DNA of 10,792 nucleotides from Atribacterota bacterium (lineage in GTDB: Bacteria; Atribacterota; Phoenicimicrobiia; Phoenicimicrobiales; Phoenicimicrobiaceae): contig DAOUTX010000023.1 in the NCBI GenBank assembly GCA_030668465.1, positions 1 to 10,792 on the forward strand, in the 5' to 3' direction. The position numbers and the translations under genes were made by a program. Each line of letters begins with the position of its first letter. Position 1 is the stretch's first letter. Shown here in pieces: positions 5,528 to 10,792 of the stretch. A model generated the notes under the pieces. That model saw nothing but the letters and a program-made list of their open reading frames with translations, was not told where the DNA came from and did not search any database.

Positions 5528-6584
5528 AAGTATAATATTAAAAAATTTAAAAGAATCTTCTGCTGAGTGGACTAGCGGGCAAGGTCCTTTATCTGATATA
5601 GTAATAAGTTCGAGAATCAGATTAGCCCGAAATGTAGAAGGTATTCCTTTTTCACCACGAGCTGAGCAAGCCGAACTAAAGAATGTATTTGAGCTTAGCC
5701 GACAAATTGTGGAAGAAGATTCCCTTTTTAGGGATTCCAATTTACTTTTATTAGATGAGTTGTCTCCCTTGGAAAGTCAATTTTTAGTGGATAAACATTT
5801 AATTAGCATTTATCATGCTCGAGAGAAACATCCTTACAGAGGATGTGTTTTTAATCAAAGAGAGACATTGAGTATAATGGTTAATGAAGAAGACCATTTT
5901 CGAATTCAATATTTACTTCCCGGGTTGCAATTAAATAATATTTGGAAACTTATTAATAAGATTGACGATAAAATTGAAAAAAAGACAACTTATGCTTTTA
6001 GCGAAAAAGAAGGATATTTAACTTCCTGTCCCACTAATGTAGGAACCGGCATGAGGGCTTCCGTAATGTTACATTTACCGGCGTTAGCAATGATAAACGG
6101 TATAAACGATATATTAAAAGCCATATCTAAAATAGGCTATGTAGTGAGAGGATTTTATGGAGAGGGAACCGAAGTAATGGGAAACTTATTTCAGGTCTCT
6201 AACCAAATTACTTTAGGTCTTTCTGAAGAGGAAATTATTGATAACTTGGAAAAGGTTAATCAACAGATAATAAGCAAGGAACAGAAAGTAAGAAAAGATC
6301 TATTAGCTAATTCTAAAAGTCAGCTGGAAGATCAAGTTTGGAGAGCTTACGGTATCTTGAGTAGTGCGCGTATTATATCTTCGACGGAAGCAATGGAGCT
6401 TTTATCTAAATTAAAGTTTGGAGTAGAGTTAGAGATAATTACCTATCCTGATTTAGGGACTCTAAATAAATTGATGTTATTAATACAACCTGCCTATTTG
6501 CAAATGTTAGCAGGCAAAGATTTAGATCCTTTTAACCGGGACTTACAAAGAGCGGCATTGATTAGAAATAAAATTAGCGGATAG
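5517..6584 (+). CDS. mcsB: Protein-arginine kinase McsB
   Basis: McsB phosphorylates arginine side chains on proteins, marking them for ClpC-ClpP degradation. The 355-residue protein is a bacterial phosphagen (guanido) kinase homologue. Visible signatures: SSRIRLARN at 31-39 (ATP-binding arginines), NEED at 123-126 (catalytic glutamates), CPTNVGTGMRAS at 171-182 with the active-site-loop C171, RGFYGEGTE and QVSNQITLG in the kinase core, and RDLQRA at 341-346, matching the RDxxRA motif of the phosphoarginine-binding allosteric pocket. All key residues appear present. The start overlaps mcsA; an AGGAG-like site lies about 15 nt upstream. The last codons (ISG and the TAG stop) lie inside a heptamer array, so the extreme C-terminus is encoded by repeat words. 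The kinase call is secure. Confidence 0.97.
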   Translation: MKNKSIILKNLKESSAEWTSGQGPLSDIVISSRIRLARNVEGIPFSPRAEQAELKNVFELSRQIVEEDSLFRDSNLLLLDELSPLESQFLVDKHLISIYHAREKHPYRGCVFNQRETLSIMVNEEDHFRIQYLLPGLQLNNIWKLINKIDDKIEKKTTYAFSEKEGYLTSCPTNVGTGMRASVMLHLPALAMINGINDILKAISKIGYVVRGFYGEGTEVMGNLFQVSNQITLGLSEEEIIDNLEKVNQQIISKEQKVRKDLLANSKSQLEDQVWRAYGILSSARIISSTEAMELLSKLKFGVELEIITYPDLGTLNKLMLLIQPAYLQMLAGKDLDPFNRDLQRAALIRNKISG

Positions 6585-6689
6585 CGTTTAGCGTGGAGCG
6601 TATATAATTAGTTAGCTGGTTACCTGGTTAATTGGTTAGGAAAATAGAATAAAGATGCTTTTACAATAAACTGAGAACTGAAAACTTAT
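6576..6689. repeat. Word array between mcsB and clpC
   Basis: Heptamers 6576-6603 (AGCGTTT type, 4 units) begin within the last codons of mcsB. They are followed by octamers 6610-6641 (GGTTACCT type, 4 units), the 15-nt tag AAAATAGAATAAAGA (6641-6655) and heptamers 6669-6689 (AACTGAA type, 3 units). The same order of AGCG heptamers, GGTTACCT octamers and identical 15-nt tag recurs after radA. From 6690 to 6780 there is only AT-rich sequence with no clear promoter or terminator. Confidence 0.82.
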
Positions 6690-6780
6690 ATTTAAAACTA
6701 ACAATTAATACATCTTATATCTGTATTTTTAACTAACTAATTAAAAAAATAAGATAAAAATAAAATTATCTACTAAAATG

Positions 6781-6786
6781 AAAGGA
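6781..6786 (+). promoter_or_regulatory. Ribosome binding site deciding the clpC start
   Basis: AAAGGA lies 12 nt before the ATG at 6799, whereas an in-frame ATG at 6778 lies upstream of it and has no Shine-Dalgarno of its own. Family N-termini (MF.R.TE.A..A) also fit 6799. Confidence 0.65.
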
Positions 6787-6798
6787 TGTGCATTAAAA

Positions 6799-9237
6799 AT
6801 GTTTAAAAGATATACCGAAAAAGCAAAGAGGGCTATAATGATAGCTCAAGAAGAAGCGGTAAACCTAAACCATGATTACATAGGAACTGAACATATTCTT
6901 ATTGGTTTATTAAAAGAAGAAGAAGGAGTTGCCTCTCAGGTTTTAAAACAATTAGGGGTGAATATAGTTAAGGTAACAGAAGAGGTAGAACGATTGGTAG
7001 GGAAAGGCGAGTACCAACAAGTAGGTGAGGTAACTTTTACTCCTCGAGCGAAAAAAGTCTTAGAATTAGCCTCTCAAGAGGCAAGTCAATTAAAAAATAA
7101 TTATATTGGCACTGAACATATATTATTAGGATTAATAAAAGAAGGAAGTGGAGTAGCGGTCAGAATTTTAACAGATTTAGGTATTAGTTTGGATAATGTC
7201 TATTCTGAGATTATGAAAGTTCTAATGGATAGCGGAGCACAAGATTTTCCATCTGCCTTAGGAAAAAGGACAACGAAGACTCCTGCTTTAGATGAATTTG
7301 GAAGAGATCTAATCAAATTAGCCCAAGAAGATAAATTAGATCCGGTTATTGGCAGGGGCATGGAAATTCAAAGAGTAATACAAATTTTAAGTAGAAGAAA
7401 GAAAAACAATCCCTGTATAATAGGAGAGGCCGGGGTAGGAAAGACGGCTATTGTAGAGGGTTTAGCTCAAAAGATAACTAATAATGATGTTCCTGAGACT
7501 TTAAAAGAAAAAAGAATTATCTGCCTTGATTTAGCTTTAATTGTTGCTGGCACTAAATATCGAGGTGAATTTGAAAAGAGATTAAAGAAAATTGTTAAAG
7601 AAGTTCAGGAATCAAATGATGTCATATTATTTATTGATGAAATTCATACCCTGGTAGGTGCAGGAGCCGCTGAGGGGGCAATAGACGCTTCTAATATATT
7701 AAAACCAGCCTTAGCAAGAGGAGAGCTTCAAGTTATTGGTGCAACTACTGCCGATGAATACCGTAAATATATTGAAAAAGATGCTGCTTTAGAGCGTAGG
7801 TTTCAACCTATTTATATTTCCGAACCTTCGATAGAAGAGACTGTTAAAATATTGAAAGGACTTAGAGACAAGTATGAAGCCCATCATAAGATAAAAATTA
7901 CTGGCGAAGCCTTAGAAGCAGCAGCTCATTTATCAGCTCGTTACGTTTCGGGTAGATTTTTGCCAGATAAAGCCATTGATTTGGTAGATGAAGCTGCTTC
8001 TCGGATTAAATTACAAAACACTATTTCTCCACCCGATATGAAGGAAGTAGAAATTAAATTAAGCAAAATAAGGAAGGAAAAGGAATCAGCAGTAAAATTG
8101 CAGGAATTTGAAAAAGCAGCTCAATTAAGGGCTAAAGAAAAGAAGTTAGAAGCCGAACTCCAGAAGATGAAAGAAAAATGGGAGTCTGGAAGAAGAGTCA
8201 ATAAAGTGGGAGTTACTAAAGAAGATATTGCAGAAATAGTTTCCAGCTGGACCGGGATTCCAATTTTTTCTCTTAAAGAGGAAGAGGCGAAGAAATTACT
8301 CCGCATGGAGGAGGAATTACATAAAAGGATAATTGGGCAAGATGAAGCTATAATATCTATTTCTAAAGCCATAAGAAGGGCTCGAGCTGGGATGAAAAGC
8401 CCCAAACGTCCCATCGGTTCTTTTATATTTTTGGGCCCTACCGGAGTAGGTAAAACAGAATTAGCCCGTACTTTAGCAGAATTTCTTTTTGGTGACGAAA
8501 ATGCATTAATTAGTTTAGATATGTCAGAATATATGGAAAAATTTGCTGTTTCCCGATTAGTTGGCGCCCCTCCCGGTTATGTGGGATATGAAGAAGGAGG
8601 ACAATTAACTGAAAAAGTCAGAAGGAAGCCTTACTCGGTAGTATTATTAGATGAAATAGAAAAAGCACACCCCGATGTCTTTAATATATTATTGCAAATC
8701 TTTGAAGATGGTAGATTGACTGATTCCCAGGGAAGAGTAGTAGATTTCAAAAATACAGTTATTATTATGACTTCCAATGTTGGGGCTACTCTGATTAAAA
8801 AAGGAACCACTTTAGGATTTCGGGGGACTAATGAACCTGAAGAAATTTCCTATAAAGACATAAAAAATAGTGTAATGGGAGAGTTAAATAAGACCTTCCG
8901 ACCGGAATTTTTGAATCGGATTGATGAGGTAATAGTCTTTAAGTCCCTTACTAAGGAGGAAATTAAAAAAATTGCTACTCTAATATTAAATAATGAAGTA
9001 AAAACATTATTAGAAGAGCAAAATATTGACCTGGAAACGACAGAGGAAGCTAAAGAACTATTGGCCAAAAAGGGTTATGACCCTAATTTTGGAGCTCGCC
9101 CTTTAAGGCGAACCATTGAAAGGTTTATAGAAAATCCTATTTCTGAAAAGTTATTGGCTGGTGAGTTTAAAGAAGGGGATTGTGTACAGATTAAAACAAA
9201 TGACGGGAAAATAACATTTTCTAAAAAGAAAAAATAA
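6799..9237 (+). CDS. clpC: ClpC, AAA+ unfoldase of the ClpCP protease
   Basis: ClpC is a cytosolic hexameric ATPase that unfolds substrates, including arginine-phosphorylated proteins, and feeds them to ClpP. The 812-residue protein has the full class I layout. There is a double Clp N domain (about 1-145) with two repeats each carrying [13 protein letters not shown] motifs. AAA1 has Walker A GEAGVGKT (209-216) and Walker B ILFIDE (276-281). A coiled M-domain with a UVR-like motif lies near 432-455 ([20 protein letters not shown]); its presence marks ClpC rather than ClpA or ClpB. AAA2 has GPTGVGKT (546-553), the pore motif GYVGYEEGG and Walker B VLLDEIE (615-621), and a C-terminal small domain ends in FGARPLRR...ENPISEKLL. 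Tandem TAA stops end the gene. It lies 214 nt from mcsB, across a word array, and 24 nt from radA. No CtsR or CIRCE site was seen. Confidence 0.96.
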   Translation: MFKRYTEKAKRAIMIAQEEAVNLNHDYIGTEHILIGLLKEEEGVASQVLKQLGVNIVKVTEEVERLVGKGEYQQVGEVTFTPRAKKVLELASQEASQLKNNYIGTEHILLGLIKEGSGVAVRILTDLGISLDNVYSEIMKVLMDSGAQDFPSALGKRTTKTPALDEFGRDLIKLAQEDKLDPVIGRGMEIQRVIQILSRRKKNNPCIIGEAGVGKTAIVEGLAQKITNNDVPETLKEKRIICLDLALIVAGTKYRGEFEKRLKKIVKEVQESNDVILFIDEIHTLVGAGAAEGAIDASNILKPALARGELQVIGATTADEYRKYIEKDAALERRFQPIYISEPSIEETVKILKGLRDKYEAHHKIKITGEALEAAAHLSARYVSGRFLPDKAIDLVDEAASRIKLQNTISPPDMKEVEIKLSKIRKEKESAVKLQEFEKAAQLRAKEKKLEAELQKMKEKWESGRRVNKVGVTKEDIAEIVSSWTGIPIFSLKEEEAKKLLRMEEELHKRIIGQDEAIISISKAIRRARAGMKSPKRPIGSFIFLGPTGVGKTELARTLAEFLFGDENALISLDMSEYMEKFAVSRLVGAPPGYVGYEEGGQLTEKVRRKPYSVVLLDEIEKAHPDVFNILLQIFEDGRLTDSQGRVVDFKNTVIIMTSNVGATLIKKGTTLGFRGTNEPEEISYKDIKNSVMGELNKTFRPEFLNRIDEVIVFKSLTKEEIKKIATLILNNEVKTLLEEQNIDLETTEEAKELLAKKGYDPNFGARPLRRTIERFIENPISEKLLAGEFKEGDCVQIKTNDGKITFSKKKK

Positions 9238-9261
9238 TAAGATTAAGATAGAGGAGTTAAA

Positions 9262-10635
9262 ATGGGTAAAGAAGGAAAGGCTATTTTTCGGTGCCAGCAA
9301 TGCGGTTATGAATCCTCACGGTGGTTAGGGCGTTGTCCTGATTGTGGAGGATGGAATACTTTAATTGAAGAAGTATTTAAAGAAGAGAAAAAATATTCTC
9401 TTCATCCCGAAGGGCATTCTATGCCTTTACCCATTAGCAAAATTGAAATAGAGGAAAGTAAGTCGAGATATAAAACAGAAATTTCGGAATTTGATAGAGT
9501 ATTAGGTGGGGGAATTGTTCCTGGTTCCCTAATTTTGGTTGGGGGAGAACCGGGCATTGGAAAATCTACCCTTCTTTTGCAAATAGCCAATTCTTTAAGC
9601 AGCAACTATGGAGTGATATTATATATTTCTGCAGAAGAATCGCTTTATCAGATTAAATTAAGAGCCAGCCGATTAGGTGTTCTTGCGGAAAAGCTTTTTT
9701 TAGTTTCTGAAACCGATATAGAAGTTATAAAAAAACATATCAGTGAAATTAAACCAAAAGTGGTTATTGTAGATTCCGTTCAAACTATTAATGATTACGA
9801 GATTAGTTCCTCGCCGGGAAGTATTAGTCAGGTAAGGGAATGTACTGCTCAATTAATGCGCTTAGCTAAAAGCAAAGAAATTTCTGTTTTTATTATCGGA
9901 CACGTAACCAAAGGAGGGATATTAGCTGGACCTAAAGTTCTTGAACATATTGTAGACACTGTTCTCTATCTGGAGGGTGAACAATACAATATTTACCGGA
10001 TACTTCGTTCTACAAAAAATAGATTTGGTTCTACCAATGAATTGGGAATATTTAAAATGGGAGAAAAAGGCTTAGTGGAGGTATTAAACCCTTCTGAATT
10101 ACTTCTTTCGGAGAAACCTTCTCATGTTTCTGGTTCAGTGGTGGCAGCTACTTTTGAAGGCAGTAGGCCATTATTAGTGGAAATGCAAGCTTTGGTAAGT
10201 TATAGCAACCTGGGTATACCTCGAAGAATGACTACTGGTGTTGATTATAATCGAGTTTTACTTATCTTGGCGGTTCTCGAAAAAAGAGTGGGATATTCCT
10301 TACACTCTCAAGATATTCATGTAAATATTGCTGGTGGGATAAAGGTATTAGAACCTGCCTTAGATTTAGCTATTATTATGGCTATAGCTTCAAGCTTTAA
10401 GGATGCGCCGATTGATTCTGCTACAGTTATATTTGGAGAAGTAGGGCTGGCTGGAGAAGTTAGGATGGTAAATCAAGTAGAAAAACGGATACAGGAAGTA
10501 CTTAAAATGGGCTTTAAAAGATGTATTATTCCAAAAAGCAATTTAAAGAATTTAAAAAATATTTCATTAAAAAAAGATTTGGAAATTATCGGAGTGAAAA
10601 CAGTTCAGGAAGCTATAAATCTTGCCCTTAATTAA
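9262..10635 (+). CDS. radA: RadA (Sms) DNA repair / branch-migration ATPase
   Basis: RadA is a RecA-like hexameric helicase that extends and processes recombination intermediates. The 457-residue length is usual. Domains: an N-terminal zinc finger with C11, C14, C25 and C28 (CQQC...CPDC); a RecA-like ATPase with Walker A GGEPGIGKST (94-103) and Walker B VVIVDS (167-172); the RadA-specific KNRFG motif (252-256); and a C-terminal Lon-like domain (about 280-457) with RRMTTGVDYNRVLLILAVLE and GEVGLAGEVRMV, which serves as a DNA-binding scaffold and is not an active protease. GAGGAG 5 nt before the ATG is a good ribosome binding site. It follows clpC by 24 nt and is probably co-transcribed, an order (clpC-radA) common in Firmicutes. 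A word array starts immediately after the stop and no hairpin terminator is seen. Confidence 0.97.
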   Translation: MGKEGKAIFRCQQCGYESSRWLGRCPDCGGWNTLIEEVFKEEKKYSLHPEGHSMPLPISKIEIEESKSRYKTEISEFDRVLGGGIVPGSLILVGGEPGIGKSTLLLQIANSLSSNYGVILYISAEESLYQIKLRASRLGVLAEKLFLVSETDIEVIKKHISEIKPKVVIVDSVQTINDYEISSSPGSISQVRECTAQLMRLAKSKEISVFIIGHVTKGGILAGPKVLEHIVDTVLYLEGEQYNIYRILRSTKNRFGSTNELGIFKMGEKGLVEVLNPSELLLSEKPSHVSGSVVAATFEGSRPLLVEMQALVSYSNLGIPRRMTTGVDYNRVLLILAVLEKRVGYSLHSQDIHVNIAGGIKVLEPALDLAIIMAIASSFKDAPIDSATVIFGEVGLAGEVRMVNQVEKRIQEVLKMGFKRCIIPKSNLKNLKNISLKKDLEIIGVKTVQEAINLALN

Positions 10636-10778
10636 TCGTTAGTGAATAGTGAATAGTCGTTAGTAAGATAGCGTATAGCGTATACATTTAGTTACCTGGT
10701 TACCTGGTTAAAAAAATAGAATAAAGAAGTCAGAAGATAAGGTAGTATTGAGTATTGAGTATATAGTATATAGTGAAG
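10636..10778. repeat. Word array downstream of radA
   Basis: This starts at the first base after the radA stop. Blocks: heptamers 10636-10663 (outer TCGTTAG units around two TGAATAG units), heptamers 10670-10683 (AGCGTAT, 2 identical units), octamers 10690-10713 (GGTTACCT type, 3 units), the 15-nt tag AAAATAGAATAAAGA (10713-10727) and heptamers 10744-10778 (AGTATTG twice, AGTATAT twice, then a decayed unit). The first block is the 680-707 block type with one extra heptamer. No gene is seen from here to the window end. Confidence 0.83.
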
Positions 10779-10792
10779 AAGGGAAAAAATAA

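Noticed and set aside
8121..8414. Minus-strand open frame opposite clpC
   Set aside because: It is a shadow frame inside the conserved ClpC M-domain/AAA2 region; serine- and leucine-rich nonsense translation.

Overview
The window is an AT-rich bacterial segment (roughly one third G+C) carrying nine genes, eight complete and one cut by the left edge. The gene set (McsA, McsB, ClpC, RadA in Firmicutes order), the strong GGAGG ribosome binding sites and near-consensus sigma-70/sigma-A type promoters suggest a low-GC Gram-positive-like bacterium or a low-GC candidate phylum such as Atribacterota. The sequence alone does not settle the lineage.

Layout. Positions 1-662 hold, on the minus strand, the N-terminal two thirds or so of a flippase-like membrane protein of the lysylphosphatidylglycerol synthase TM family; it starts at TTG and runs off the left edge. 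Positions 663-1373 are a long gene-free stretch filled with degenerate 7-nt and 8-nt tandem words. A DUF554 membrane protein (1374-2054, plus) follows, ended by a strong hairpin terminator (2058-2096). Then come phosphoglycerate kinase (2229-3428, plus) with its own promoter and, convergent to it, a Mut7-C family PIN-like/zinc-ribbon protein (3463-3996, minus). A second word-array gap (about 4000-4400) separates that gene from a divergent cluster: a CsoR/FrmR-family repressor (4480-4764), mcsA (4994-5527), mcsB (5517-6584), clpC (6799-9237) and radA (9262-10635). The window ends in another word array.

How the genes work together. McsA activates the protein-arginine kinase McsB; McsB marks proteins with phosphoarginine; the ClpC ATPase unfolds marked proteins for ClpP. 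RadA, a branch-migration helicase in recombinational repair, is commonly the next gene. The place usually held by the heat-shock repressor gene ctsR is taken here by a CsoR-type repressor with its own promoter and an overlapping palindrome, and I see no CtsR box or CIRCE element. This makes the regulation of the protein-quality-control cluster the most interesting gene-level point.

The most striking non-genic structure is a family of word arrays in four gaps (about 680-1174, 4112-4395, 6576-6689, 10636-10778). They are built from degenerate heptamers kept in 7-nt phase and octamers kept in 8-nt phase, in a recurring order, sometimes inverted, and they run right up to Shine-Dalgarno sites, -35 boxes and stop codons. 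They resemble in principle the heptanucleotide STRR repeats known from cyanobacteria, but nothing else here looks cyanobacterial.
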